A stretch of DNA of 64,000 nt from a bacterium (GTDB lineage: Bacteria; Krumholzibacteriota; Krumholzibacteriia; JACNKJ01). The position numbers were made by a program, and so were the translations under genes. Of the stretch, positions 26,261 to 35,108 are shown piece after piece. Position 1 is the stretch's first letter; each line of letters begins with the position of its first letter. Location of the stretch: the NCBI GenBank assembly GCA_024231955.1, contig JAAEPZ010000253.1:521458-585457 (forward strand). The letters are read 5' to 3'. A model generated the notes under the pieces. It did not search any database. It was not told where the DNA came from and saw only the letters and a list, made by a program, of their open reading frames with translations.

Positions 26261-27727
26261 TCACCTCTCTTGTTTCCGGTTCCCAGGCAGCAGAACGGTG
26301 AACCTGGCGCCCCCCTCGGGGGCGTTGTCGGCCATCAGTTTGCCGCCGTGATCTTCGACAACTTTGCGCGCAATAGCCAGCCCCAACCCCGTGCCGGTCT
26401 CCTTGCCGGTAACGTAGGGTTCGAACAGCTCGGCAGCCGGACGGTCCAGTCCGGGTCCGCTGTCCTGTAGACGGATGGCGATCAGACCATCCACATTCTC
26501 CATGCAACTGATCGTCAAATGCCCCCGCCCGGCCATGGCCTCGGATGCGTTCTTGACCAGGTTGGAGAACACCTGGCGCAGTTGCCCCTGATCGCCGGAC
26601 AGCGGCAGCGATTCGGGGATATCCCGCCAGGTGACCTCAACCCTGCTGCGCTCGATATACAGCTCCACGACTCCGTGCAGCAGCTCAACGAGATCCAGGT
26701 TCGCCGGTACGGGTGCGGGCAACCGCGCGAAGAGGGAGAATTCGTCCGCAAGACGCTGCAGGTTGGCCGTCTCCTCGAGCACCGCCCCGACACACTCGGT
26801 CACGACGGGATCATCACTTTTCCGGCCGATGCGATGCATGGCCAGATTGATTGGCGTCAGCGGATTCTTGATCTCGTGCGCCAGGCGACGGGCGATCCCC
26901 TGCCAGGCCGCCACCCGCTCCGCCCTGAGCAATTCGATCTGGCCGCGACGCAACCGCTCGGTCATGTCATTGAAGGCGTGCATCAGATCGGCCACCTCAT
27001 CGTGAGCGAGCGTATCCACGCGATGGTTGAGGTCGCCCTGCGCCACCAGTTCGGTCCCGCGGACGATCTCCTGCAAAGGTCCGCTGATCTGTCGCGCCAG
27101 ACGCCGGGAGAACCATAGGGCAAGGGCCAGGATCACGAGCCCCATGAGTCCCAGGGTGACCAGCGTGTCGCCGCGGACCAGATCGCCGTAATAGAGACGG
27201 AGCTGACGATAGCGGCTGCCGCCCGCAGCGACGGCATCGAGTTCGGCGACGAGTCGGGGATCCAGTGTGCGGGTGAAGACGAGTCTGGTCGCCCCCCCAC
27301 GCCAGACCAGGGGTACCGTGATCAGCACCGCCGAACCGGACCCGACATCGCGCAGCAGAGGCGTGGAGACGGTATCGGGATCGAGATGGGCAAAGTCCGC
27401 AAAGGGATCGACTTCACCTCGGCCCAGAATTGAACCATGATTGACCGGATCGCGAAAACGGTAGGAGCAATTCTCCGCAGCCGAGGGGAGGTCGGTATCA
27501 TCAGCGGTTATCTCATCGGCAAGGTCGAGCGCCAGTTCATGCGTGATGCTCTTCTCCCGCTCCACCGTGCGTCGAGCGAGATCGAGCGAGCTTTCGAACG
27601 TATGCCGAAGTCCGGGGCTGTCGAGGAAACCGAGATGGCGCTGGCTCATGCTCCAGTTGACCAGCAGGATGGTCGCTGCCGGCACGAAGGAGAGCAGCAG
27701 AAAGAGGATGAACAGGCGGCGTTGCAA
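26261..27727 (-). CDS. ntrY: Membrane sensor histidine kinase, NtrY-like
   Basis: 488 residues. Two membrane segments (about 5-25 and 187-206) enclose a periplasmic sensor of about 160 residues. Then come HAMP (about 208-262), a dimerisation domain with His284 in RLAHEIKNPLTP, and an ATPase domain with N box (VKNASEAM), G1 (DSGPGL) and G2 (GTGLGLAI). This is the NtrY arrangement, without a clear PAS domain. The start is a TTG at 27727 with GGGAG 5 bases upstream. No in-frame ATG fits the membrane segment. It pairs with the adjacent NtrX-like regulator. The signal is unknown, and nitrogen control is only a family default. Confidence 0.9.
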   Translation of the reverse strand: MQRRLFILFLLLSFVPAATILLVNWSMSQRHLGFLDSPGLRHTFESSLDLARRTVEREKSITHELALDLADEITADDTDLPSAAENCSYRFRDPVNHGSILGRGEVDPFADFAHLDPDTVSTPLLRDVGSGSAVLITVPLVWRGGATRLVFTRTLDPRLVAELDAVAAGGSRYRQLRLYYGDLVRGDTLVTLGLMGLVILALALWFSRRLARQISGPLQEIVRGTELVAQGDLNHRVDTLAHDEVADLMHAFNDMTERLRRGQIELLRAERVAAWQGIARRLAHEIKNPLTPINLAMHRIGRKSDDPVVTECVGAVLEETANLQRLADEFSLFARLPAPVPANLDLVELLHGVVELYIERSRVEVTWRDIPESLPLSGDQGQLRQVFSNLVKNASEAMAGRGHLTISCMENVDGLIAIRLQDSGPGLDRPAAELFEPYVTGKETGTGLGLAIARKVVEDHGGKLMADNAPEGGARFTVLLPGNRKQER

Positions 27728-27912
27728 GTTTTCTCCCGTCAGACAAGCGGCGGTCGGTGGGCTGCAATTCGACTCACTCCGAGATTAACACGATGCCTCG
27801 CCCCCGAGCAGGTTTTTTATCGGATCAATGTGCGTATGGAGGTTCGGGCCGGGGGTCGGCATTCACTTCGGTCGACGGCGGGCTTTGTTACCCGCGTAAA
27901 AGACAATGGCGA

Positions 27913-28269
27913 TCACTCGTCATCGGGACGGCCACGCAGCCGCTTGGTGTCGCTGCGTCGCTTCTTCGCCTGCAGCCGCCTCTCCCTGACCCCGAACGGG
28001 ATCTTGGTCTTGTGGCGCGGCTTCCGCTTCACATTGAGCTTTTCCAACCGCTCGATCAATCGCTCCATGGCCACCTTGCGGTTACGCAACTGAGAACGGT
28101 TCTCCGTGGCCACCACCGTCACGCCACTTGGTGGATGATGAATGCGGACGGCGCTCTCCGTCTTGTTCTTGTGCTGCCCACCGGGACCGGACGAACGGTA
28201 GACCGAGATCTCGATCTCCTGCTCGAGCACCTCGGGATCGGTATTGTATGGCGGTGGTCGGCGCTCCAT
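27913..28269 (-). CDS. GGQ-domain release factor-like protein (ArfB/C12orf65 type)
   Basis: 118 residues, a stand-alone class I release factor catalytic domain. The GGQ motif is at residues 30-32 (SSGPGGQHKNK), followed by TAVR-like ESAVRIHHPPSGVTV and the fold's ENRSQLRNRKVAMERL. A basic tail rich in Lys/Arg (RRLQAKKRRSDTKRLRGR) resembles the C-terminal tail that ArfB inserts into the mRNA channel. There is no codon-recognition domain. This suggests hydrolysis of peptidyl-tRNA on stalled ribosomes. Family members differ in whether they rescue stalled or split ribosomes. It lies between the structured RNA and ntrY on the same strand. Confidence 0.88.
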   Translation of the reverse strand: MERRPPPYNTDPEVLEQEIEISVYRSSGPGGQHKNKTESAVRIHHPPSGVTVVATENRSQLRNRKVAMERLIERLEKLNVKRKPRHKTKIPFGVRERRLQAKKRRSDTKRLRGRPDDE

Positions 28270-28404
28270 TGCGGTCTCCCGTTAGTGGTTCATTGAGAGA
28301 ATAGACTCTCTGCGTTCCGATGCAAGCCCCTCCCCGGCGGGATCGTCGGGCATGGACAAAATAGGTGCGGCGGATCGCATATCATCAGCAATCAAGATGC
28401 ATAT

Positions 28405-28434
28405 GAAAAGGGCTCCACCGAAAAGGTGGAGCCC
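28405..28434 (-). terminator. Rho-independent terminator of the candidate RNA
   Basis: Perfect 10-bp stem (reverse strand GGGCTCCACC, loop TTTTC, GGTGGAGCCC) followed by TTTTC. It separates the RNA candidate from the downstream GGQ-protein gene. Confidence 0.8.
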
Positions 28435-28665
28435 ACTATGCTCAGCGACGGTGACGTTGGGTACCCCCGCGAGGGGTCACCAAGTCAGCGTAAAACGCCA
28501 AGGAGGTCCGCTAGCGCGGGGACATCACCTCCGCAAAGCTAGGTCTGTCTGAACTCAATAGTCACCTCCTTTCCGGGCGATCCGCATGCGGTGAGACCCA
28601 ACTCACCCGGTCTCCCAAGCCGCCCGAGCCTTGGAAACCGTCGCGTCATAACGCGAGTGATTCTT
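28405..28665 (-). ncRNA. Candidate structured RNA of about 260 nt with its own terminator
   Basis: The reverse strand from about 28665 to 28405 holds a chain of predicted stems. They are TCGCG/CGCGA (28641-28656); a long imperfect GGTTTCC/GGGAGACC helix (about 28608-28638); GGTGAG/CTCACC (about 28590-28608); CTAGC with GGAGGT pairing to ACCTCC with GCTAG (about 28503-28542); and ACCCC/GGGGGT inside GGTGAC...GTCACC (about 28450-28485). It ends in a strong terminator. No match to tmRNA, RNase P, SRP or a known riboswitch could be seen. An alternative is a short translated leader: TTG at 28558 follows AAGGAGGTGA and opens a 15-codon frame. The 5' end is a guess; the promoter is weak. Confidence 0.5.
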
Positions 28666-28817
28666 GTCCTATATGATGGCGCATTTCGAGCGGATATGCA
28701 AAGGGGAATTTGATCCGGTTCGATTTTCGTCGATATGCCGTTTCAATCGGAGACACATGGGGAGCGACGGGGAAGCAGAGGGAATTACGAACAGATCCCC
28801 TACTTGCGCATCAGCAT

Positions 28818-30500
28818 TCAGCTTTGGGGATTGTTCTCCCACCATTCCTGCGCCGCCGCCTCCGTCCAGCCGGTATCGGGGACCTTGCAGGCGGCCAGTC
28901 GCTCACTGAGCTCCCGAGCCGTTTGGGGACGCTCGGCCGGCGCCTTGGCGAGGCAGTCGAGCACAATCCTGTCCAGCTCCGCGGGGATGTTCAGCTCGGA
29001 GCGGCTCGACGGCGTCGGCGGCGGCTCCTTGACGTGTTGCACGATGACGTTGAGAGCATTGTCGTCCTCGAAAACGGGAGCGCCGACAAGCAGCCAGTAG
29101 GCGACACAACCCAGCGCGTAGATGTCGACGCGATGGTCCACCAGGCTCTGGTCGGTGACCATCTCGGGCGCCATGAACGCCGGCGTGCCGCTGCCGATCC
29201 CCTCGGTCGTCAGCTGCGTCTCATTGGAGACATTCGCATTGCCGCTGCTCTTGACCAGACCGAAATCGAGCACCTTGACGAAGTCGGCATCCTGCCCGCG
29301 GCGGGAGATGAAGATGTTCGCCGGTTTGATGTCCCGATGCGTGAGGCCGTTCTGATGCGCGTCGTAAAGCGAATGGCAGACCTGCCTGAGCAGCGGTATC
29401 ACGCGTGCCGCCGGCAGAGGTCCCTGCCTCTTGACCAGACTGCGGAGATCGTATCCCTCGAGCAGCTCCATGACATAGTAGAAGGTGTCGTCTCCGGTCC
29501 GTCCGAAATCATAGAGCTGAATGGTATGGGGCGAGTTCAGGGCCGCAGTGGCCTGCGCCTCCCTCTCGAAACGGGAGATGAGCCGGTCCACGCCATGCGT
29601 ATCGACAGGGCCGAGCATGCCGGTGCGGATGATCTTGATCGCCGCGGGACGTGCCAGCATGTTGTGCTTGGCCCGCCAGACCTCACCCATGCCGCCCGCG
29701 CCGATTTGCTCGGTCAGGCGATAGCTCCCCATCTCCTGCGCCTTGGTGAGATCCCGACTGAGTCGATAGAGCAGGGATGAGCCGTAGACCGCAATCAGAA
29801 CGCAGATCCCCACGGGGATCAACATCTCGCCCAAATAGGCGCCCAGCCAGGGTTTGACCTCCTCCGGAACGCCGTGTGCGGCAAGTGAACCCAACAGCAC
29901 CAGCGGCGCCGTGGCAAACGCACACAGGGAGACCGCCAGTGTTCGCCTGGGCGATGAGGGTATCAGCATCGGGAAGGTGAGGATGAATACGCCGAGCCAG
30001 GCGACGCCACCGACCTCGAACATGCGCACGTTGTTTTCGCTAAGCGGCGTCAGGAACTGGGCCTGGTAGTCGACCTGGTCGATGCCCAGCGCCCGGGCGA
30101 AGCGAAGTGCGCTCTGAGCGGCATGTTGCTCCCAGCCCCAGGCCATGGCCATGATGCCGAAGGCGGCGATGACTTCGAATATCCCCGCGAGTCCCTGGAC
30201 CGAGATTGAGCGGGGCAGGATTCTGCGGCGACAGAGAAAGTAGACCACGAAACCGAAACTGACGGACAGGATCGCCGCAACCAAGAGGAACAAAGGGAGA
30301 TGATCATTCCCGCTGCCACGGGCCTGGGTGATGTAGCCGAAACTGAAGGCCAGCGTGTAGGTCACCGCATAAATCAGGGCAAACCCGCCCAACCTCTTGG
30401 CGGATTCCCGGTCAACCGATACTCCAGCGCATTTGCCGATCCAGCACGAGAGGTGGGATCGCAAATTGTGCCTGGTCCTGTCCCCTGTTGAGGTGTCCAA
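28818..30500 (-). CDS. Membrane-anchored Ser/Thr protein kinase
   Basis: 560 residues. The N-terminal half has about six hydrophobic segments of unknown type. The C-terminal half (about 255-520) is a Hanks-type kinase with glycine loop IGAGGMGEVW, the Lys in PAAIKII, the HRDIKPAN loop (Asp390), DFG (VLDFGLVK) and APE (FMAPEM). All catalytic residues are present. The kinase domain should face the cytoplasm. The start is uncertain. TTG at 30500 has GGAGG 5 bases upstream. An ATG at 30554 and a TTG at 30608 extend the frame but have no ribosome-binding site and encode non-conserved sequence. No substrate or phosphatase is adjacent. The 30501-30700 stretch upstream has no convincing gene. Confidence 0.86.
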   Translation of the reverse strand: MDTSTGDRTRHNLRSHLSCWIGKCAGVSVDRESAKRLGGFALIYAVTYTLAFSFGYITQARGSGNDHLPLFLLVAAILSVSFGFVVYFLCRRRILPRSISVQGLAGIFEVIAAFGIMAMAWGWEQHAAQSALRFARALGIDQVDYQAQFLTPLSENNVRMFEVGGVAWLGVFILTFPMLIPSSPRRTLAVSLCAFATAPLVLLGSLAAHGVPEEVKPWLGAYLGEMLIPVGICVLIAVYGSSLLYRLSRDLTKAQEMGSYRLTEQIGAGGMGEVWRAKHNMLARPAAIKIIRTGMLGPVDTHGVDRLISRFEREAQATAALNSPHTIQLYDFGRTGDDTFYYVMELLEGYDLRSLVKRQGPLPAARVIPLLRQVCHSLYDAHQNGLTHRDIKPANIFISRRGQDADFVKVLDFGLVKSSGNANVSNETQLTTEGIGSGTPAFMAPEMVTDQSLVDHRVDIYALGCVAYWLLVGAPVFEDDNALNVIVQHVKEPPPTPSSRSELNIPAELDRIVLDCLAKAPAERPQTARELSERLAACKVPDTGWTEAAAQEWWENNPQS

Positions 30501-30700
30501 ATGATCCTCCGGGGTTGGTGATGAAATACCGCTCAAGCAAAGTTGTCGAGTCATATCCAAAAAGGACGCCGGAGACAACAGGTTGGCTGTTCCACACGTT
30601 GAGGTCAACCAGATTGATCAGATTCGGGAATGAACCGGAATCACGACCAGCAAGGATTGCCGACGAATTGAGTGATAACGACATGGTCATTTCTATTTGC

Positions 30701-30729
30701 TTGAATCGATAATTCGCTTTTGATATCTT
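30701..30729 (+). promoter_or_regulatory. Putative promoter of the RND efflux operon
   Basis: TTGAAT (30701-30706), a 17-base spacer and TATCTT (30724-30729), about 120 bp before the adaptor ATG. The region is AT-rich compared with its surroundings. Confidence 0.4.
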
Positions 30730-30851
30730 ACGTTTCCGTAATCGAGACATCGTTATTTATTGGAGATACCGATATCACAAGCGGGCAATCCCTGCTCTGC
30801 TCACACGAATCGGTGTCTACATAACAATCCGGGTTGACCGGAGAGGTGACC

Positions 30852-31967
30852 ATGTCCTTGCACTACAAGCTGCTTTCCGGTTGGCGAATTCTCCTCGCGA
30901 TTCTGATCTCCACATCATCAACAATCTGCCTGACGAGTTGCGGCGAGAAAACGCCGCCGGCGGAGCCGACGATACGCCCCGTGCGCTTCGAGCGGGTGTT
31001 CCCGACCGGCGGCACACGTGTGCGGACCTTCTCGGGCGCTGCGCAGGCAGGTCTGGAATCGCAACTGAGCTTCAAGGTGGCCGGCACCGTAGAGCGGGTA
31101 GCGGTCAAGGTCGGCGATCGGGTCGCCAGGCGGGATGTGATCGCCGTGCTGGATGACAGCGACTATCGACTCAGGGTGAACGAGGCCGAAGCCGCGCTCG
31201 CCCAGACCCAGGCCCAACAGCGCAATGCGGAGAGCAGTTACCAGCGGGTCCAGGCGCTGTGGGAGAACGCCAGTGCGTCGAAGCAGGACCTGGAGAGCGC
31301 CCAGGCGGCATATGAATCGGCTGTGGCGCAGGTCCACTCCATCGAGAAACGACTCGAGTTGGCTCGCCTTCAGGTTGGGTACACCACGCTGACGGCTCCT
31401 TTCACGGGGGCTGTGGCCGAAGTGTTTGCCGACGAGAATGAGAACATCAGGGCCGGAAGTCCGGTCATCATTCTGACCGGAGACAGTCAGCGCGAGGTCA
31501 AGGTCGCTGTCCCCGAACTGCTCATTACCCAGATACGTACGGGCAGCCCCGCAACGGTAACCTTCGGCGCCCTTCCGGGACGCGAACTGCCGTCGGTCGT
31601 CACCGAGGTGGGCGTCACCTCCACCGGATTCGCCACCACATTCCCGGTCACGGTCCGGCTCAACGATGTTTTGGCCGAGATCCGACCGGGCATGGCTGCG
31701 GAGGTTGCATTCCGCTTTGAGACCGCCAGCCCCACAGAGGCTTTGATCGTACCGCCGATAGCGGTCGGCGAGGATCACCATGGACGGTTCGTGTTCATCA
31801 TCGAACTGGCCGAAGAGGGTTATGGTATTGCCCGACGTCGAAAGGTTCACATCGGCGAACTGACGTCCGAAGGCCTGGAGATCATCAACGGGCTGCAGGA
31901 GGGTGACCTGGTGATCACTGCGGGTGTGAGTCGAATTATCGATGGTCAAAAAGTGAAACTCCTATAA
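30852..31967 (+). CDS. RND efflux periplasmic adaptor lipoprotein
   Basis: 371 residues, HlyD/AcrA family. A lipoprotein signal ends at ICLTSCGEK. The lipoyl half-motifs (VAGTVERVAVKVGDRV and LTAPFTGAVAEVFADENENI) flank a coiled-coil hairpin (about 105-185, rich in Ala/Gln/Glu), then a beta-barrel and a membrane-proximal domain (ITAGVSRIIDGQKVKLL). It links the inner-membrane pump to the TolC channel encoded downstream. The start at 30852 follows GAGAGGTGA. An in-frame ORF extension begins 18 nt earlier but has no such site. Confidence 0.92.
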   Translation: MSLHYKLLSGWRILLAILISTSSTICLTSCGEKTPPAEPTIRPVRFERVFPTGGTRVRTFSGAAQAGLESQLSFKVAGTVERVAVKVGDRVARRDVIAVLDDSDYRLRVNEAEAALAQTQAQQRNAESSYQRVQALWENASASKQDLESAQAAYESAVAQVHSIEKRLELARLQVGYTTLTAPFTGAVAEVFADENENIRAGSPVIILTGDSQREVKVAVPELLITQIRTGSPATVTFGALPGRELPSVVTEVGVTSTGFATTFPVTVRLNDVLAEIRPGMAAEVAFRFETASPTEALIVPPIAVGEDHHGRFVFIIELAEEGYGIARRRKVHIGELTSEGLEIINGLQEGDLVITAGVSRIIDGQKVKLL

Positions 31968-32000
31968 CCGTCACGCGACGTTACCGGGGAGGCCCAATCC

Positions 32001-35000
32001 ATGACCAGCATGACCCTGAGGAAAAGGTACGTTACGTTCACGGCTCTGATCGTCGTCATTTTTGCCGGAGTGTCCGCCTACAGGACTATGCCCCAGGCGG
32101 AGGATCCGGGATTCATCATACGCACCGCCCTGGTCCAGACGATGCTGCCCGGCGCCAGCCCGGAACGGATCGAGGACCTGATCACCGATCCGCTCGAAGC
32201 CGCAATACAGCAGATCCCGGAACTCGACTTCACCACCAGCGAATCGCAAACCGGGCTCTCCATCATCTATGTCAATTTCAAGGAGAGCTACCGGGTGATG
32301 CAGCCGATCTTCGACAATCTGCGCCGCAAGATATCCGGTGCGGCCCGCAATCTCCCCGACGGCGTGGTCGGCCCCTTCGTCAATGACGAATTCGGCGATG
32401 TCTTCGGGATCATCTACACAGTGACGGGCGAGGGGTTCGCCTCGGCCGAGTTGCGTGAGGTCGCGGATCAGGTGCGCGATGAACTGCTGCGAATCCCCGA
32501 TGTGGCCAAGGTCGACATCTACGGAACCCAGGATGAGCGCATTTTCATCGAATTCGACAACGCGCGTCTGGCGCAGCTTGGCCTCTCGCCCGGCCAGCTG
32601 CAGCAGATCCTGGCCAGCCGCAACATCATTTTCCCCGGCGGCAATGTCAATACGGGCCGGGAGAGGATCTCACTGGAGCCTTCGGGCGATTTCGAGAGCG
32701 TAGCCGAACTCAGGAAAACCGTGATCACGGTTCCGGGGCGGAGGGAATTGCTCTACCTGGAAGATATCGCCACGGTGCGGCGCGGCTATGTCGAACCGCG
32801 AAAATCGCTGATCCATTCAACCGGGATACCGGGTTTGGGTATCGGCATCGCCATGCGCGATGGCGGCAATATCATCACGCTCGGTCAACAGACCGGCGAA
32901 CTGATCGAGCGGATGCAGCTGCTCTACCCCATCGGTATCGAGTTCGACACGGTCTGCTTTCAACCCACTGAGGTCAGACAGAGTGTAGACAACCTGTTCA
33001 CCAGTCTGATGCAGGCGGTAGCGGTCGTCTTCATTCTAATGCTGCTCTTCCTCGGCCTGCGCACCGGGCTGGTGATAGGCTCATTGATCCCGGTGGCGAT
33101 TCTGGCGGCGCTGGCCTTGATGCAGGTTCTGGGGATCAGTCTGAACACGATATCCATCGCCGCGCTGATCATCGCACTGGGCCTGCTGGTCGACAATGCG
33201 GTGGTGATGTCCGAATCGATTCTGGTCGCCATGCAGAGCGGGCAGCCGCCGGTCACTGCGGCAATCGCATCCGCCCGCGAATTGCGGATCCCTCTGCTGA
33301 CCTCATCACTGACGACCATCGCCGCCTTCCTGCCCATCTACCTGGCCGAATCGGCCACAGGTGAGTACACAGCAGACCTGTTCATGGTCGTGTCCATCAC
33401 CCTGTTGTGCTCCTGGGTGCTCTCCCTGACGATGATTCCGATGCTCTGCGTGATCTTCATCAAGGTCAAGGGCAAGAGACGGGGCGCCGGTTTCGACTCA
33501 CGTTTCTATTGTTGGTATCGCGACAGCCTGATCCGCATACTGCGAGCCCGCTGGGTGAGCCTGGCCGTTGTTGTCGTCATTTTCGTGGGCGGTATGCAGC
33601 TGGCGGGACTGGTGCCGGTCGTCTTCTTCCCCGCTTCGGAGAGGCCCCTGATCCGGGCCACGCTGAAGTTTCCGGTCGGTACGCCGCTCAACGTAACCGA
33701 GGCCATGGTCACGGATCTCGAAGCCTACCTGAGGGAGAACTTCCTTGCGGGACCGGACCGGGATGCCGGGATCGTCAACTGGATCAGTTTCGTCGGCGTG
33801 GGATCGCCACGCTACATTCTCAGCGCCATCATCGAGCCCCAGAAAGAGGAGTTGGCCAAGCTGCTGATCAACACGGCCGATCGGCCGACGGCGGACAGGA
33901 TCAGGCCTCTGATCGAACAATGGCTCTGGGACCGCTACCCGGATCTCGACGCGGTGGTCATCCCGGTCGATTACGGTCCGCCGGTCACCGCCCCCGTTGA
34001 GGTGCGGATCTCGGGCAAGGATCCCGACGTGCTGTTCGCCATAGTCGACGAGGTCAAGATTCAGCTCGCGGCTCTGGCGGGCACCAAGAACGTCGTGGAC
34101 GACTGGGGACGCTGGGTGAAGAAGCTCCAGGTCAATGTGGATCAGCCGCGCGCCCGCCGTGCGGGGGTCAGCAGCAAGGATATCGCCATCAGTCTGCAAA
34201 CTCTGCTCAGCGGCATTACCGTTACGGAATTCCGCGAAGACGAGGACGTCATACCTGTGGTGATGCGTTCGCTGCAGGCCGATCGCGAGGATATCGGCAA
34301 GCTCGAAACGATGGATGTCTTTGCGCAGGCCAGCGGCATCACCGTACCGCTCAAACAGGTTGCCGATATCGAGGTGCAGTGGGAACCGTCCAATATCCTG
34401 CGGCGCAATCGCTTCAGGACCATCACCATATCGGCCCACCTGAATGAGGGTTATACCGCGGCCGATGTCGTCAACCGCATCGAGGCGCAGCTTGCCGAAT
34501 CGAGCGCCGCGTGGCCGCTCGGCACCACCTACGCCTATGGCGGCGAAGTGGAATCGTCGCAGAAAGCCAACGACTCGATCGCCGTCAAGATGCCCATCGC
34601 CCTCATGTTCATCGTTCTGCTCCTGGTGGCGCAGTTCAATCATGTGAAGGGGCCGCTGATCATCATCAGCACCATCCCCCTCGCGTTGATCGGCGTCTTC
34701 ACGGGGCTGGTGCTGTTCAAGGGCGCCATGGGATTCATGACCTTCCTCGGCATCATTTCGCTGGCCGGCATAGTCATCAACAACGCCATTGTCCTGCTTG
34801 ATCGTATCCAGATGGAGATTGTCGAGAACGGTCTGCCCCCTCAACAGGCGGTGATCGAATCGGCGCAAACGCGCCTGCGGCCGATCCTGCTGACCACGGG
34901 GACGACGATCGGCGGATTATTGCCGCTGTATCTGGGTGGCGGTCCGATGTGGGAATCGATGTCTCTGGCCATCATGTGCGGATTGGCCTTCGCCACGATC

Positions 35001-35084
35001 CTGACGCTTGGCGTGGTTCCGATTCTCTACTCTCTTTTCCACAGGGTTTCATTCAAGCAGTTCATCTATCACCGAACCGAGTAA
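32001..35084 (+). CDS. RND-family inner-membrane efflux permease
   Basis: 1027 residues, the full AcrB/MexB size with 12 membrane segments and two large periplasmic loops. Family signatures include MLPGASPERIEDLITDPLE, the TM4 proton-relay region GLLVDNAVVMSESIL and the TM11 region GIISLAGIVINNAIVLLDR. The sequence resembles the divergent RND class with AEDPGF near the start rather than the classical drug pumps. The substrate cannot be predicted. The gene lies 33 bp after the adaptor gene and 24 bp before the TolC-type gene, so the three form an operon. Confidence 0.94.
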   Translation: MTSMTLRKRYVTFTALIVVIFAGVSAYRTMPQAEDPGFIIRTALVQTMLPGASPERIEDLITDPLEAAIQQIPELDFTTSESQTGLSIIYVNFKESYRVMQPIFDNLRRKISGAARNLPDGVVGPFVNDEFGDVFGIIYTVTGEGFASAELREVADQVRDELLRIPDVAKVDIYGTQDERIFIEFDNARLAQLGLSPGQLQQILASRNIIFPGGNVNTGRERISLEPSGDFESVAELRKTVITVPGRRELLYLEDIATVRRGYVEPRKSLIHSTGIPGLGIGIAMRDGGNIITLGQQTGELIERMQLLYPIGIEFDTVCFQPTEVRQSVDNLFTSLMQAVAVVFILMLLFLGLRTGLVIGSLIPVAILAALALMQVLGISLNTISIAALIIALGLLVDNAVVMSESILVAMQSGQPPVTAAIASARELRIPLLTSSLTTIAAFLPIYLAESATGEYTADLFMVVSITLLCSWVLSLTMIPMLCVIFIKVKGKRRGAGFDSRFYCWYRDSLIRILRARWVSLAVVVVIFVGGMQLAGLVPVVFFPASERPLIRATLKFPVGTPLNVTEAMVTDLEAYLRENFLAGPDRDAGIVNWISFVGVGSPRYILSAIIEPQKEELAKLLINTADRPTADRIRPLIEQWLWDRYPDLDAVVIPVDYGPPVTAPVEVRISGKDPDVLFAIVDEVKIQLAALAGTKNVVDDWGRWVKKLQVNVDQPRARRAGVSSKDIAISLQTLLSGITVTEFREDEDVIPVVMRSLQADREDIGKLETMDVFAQASGITVPLKQVADIEVQWEPSNILRRNRFRTITISAHLNEGYTAADVVNRIEAQLAESSAAWPLGTTYAYGGEVESSQKANDSIAVKMPIALMFIVLLLVAQFNHVKGPLIIISTIPLALIGVFTGLVLFKGAMGFMTFLGIISLAGIVINNAIVLLDRIQMEIVENGLPPQQAVIESAQTRLRPILLTTGTTIGGLLPLYLGGGPMWESMSLAIMCGLAFATILTLGVVPILYSLFHRVSFKQFIYHRTE

Positions 35085-35108
35085 CCGCGTTTCACCAGGA
35101 GATGGATC

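Noticed and set aside
28561..28573. TCACCTCCTTTCC on the forward strand resembling the 16S rRNA 3' end
   Set aside because: It is only the complement of the strong Shine-Dalgarno on the reverse strand. No other 16S sequence is present.
30412..30750. 112-codon reverse frame overlapping the kinase N-terminus
   Set aside because: It has no recognisable domain. The kinase frame is better supported from 30500 on. The stretch may simply be non-coding.
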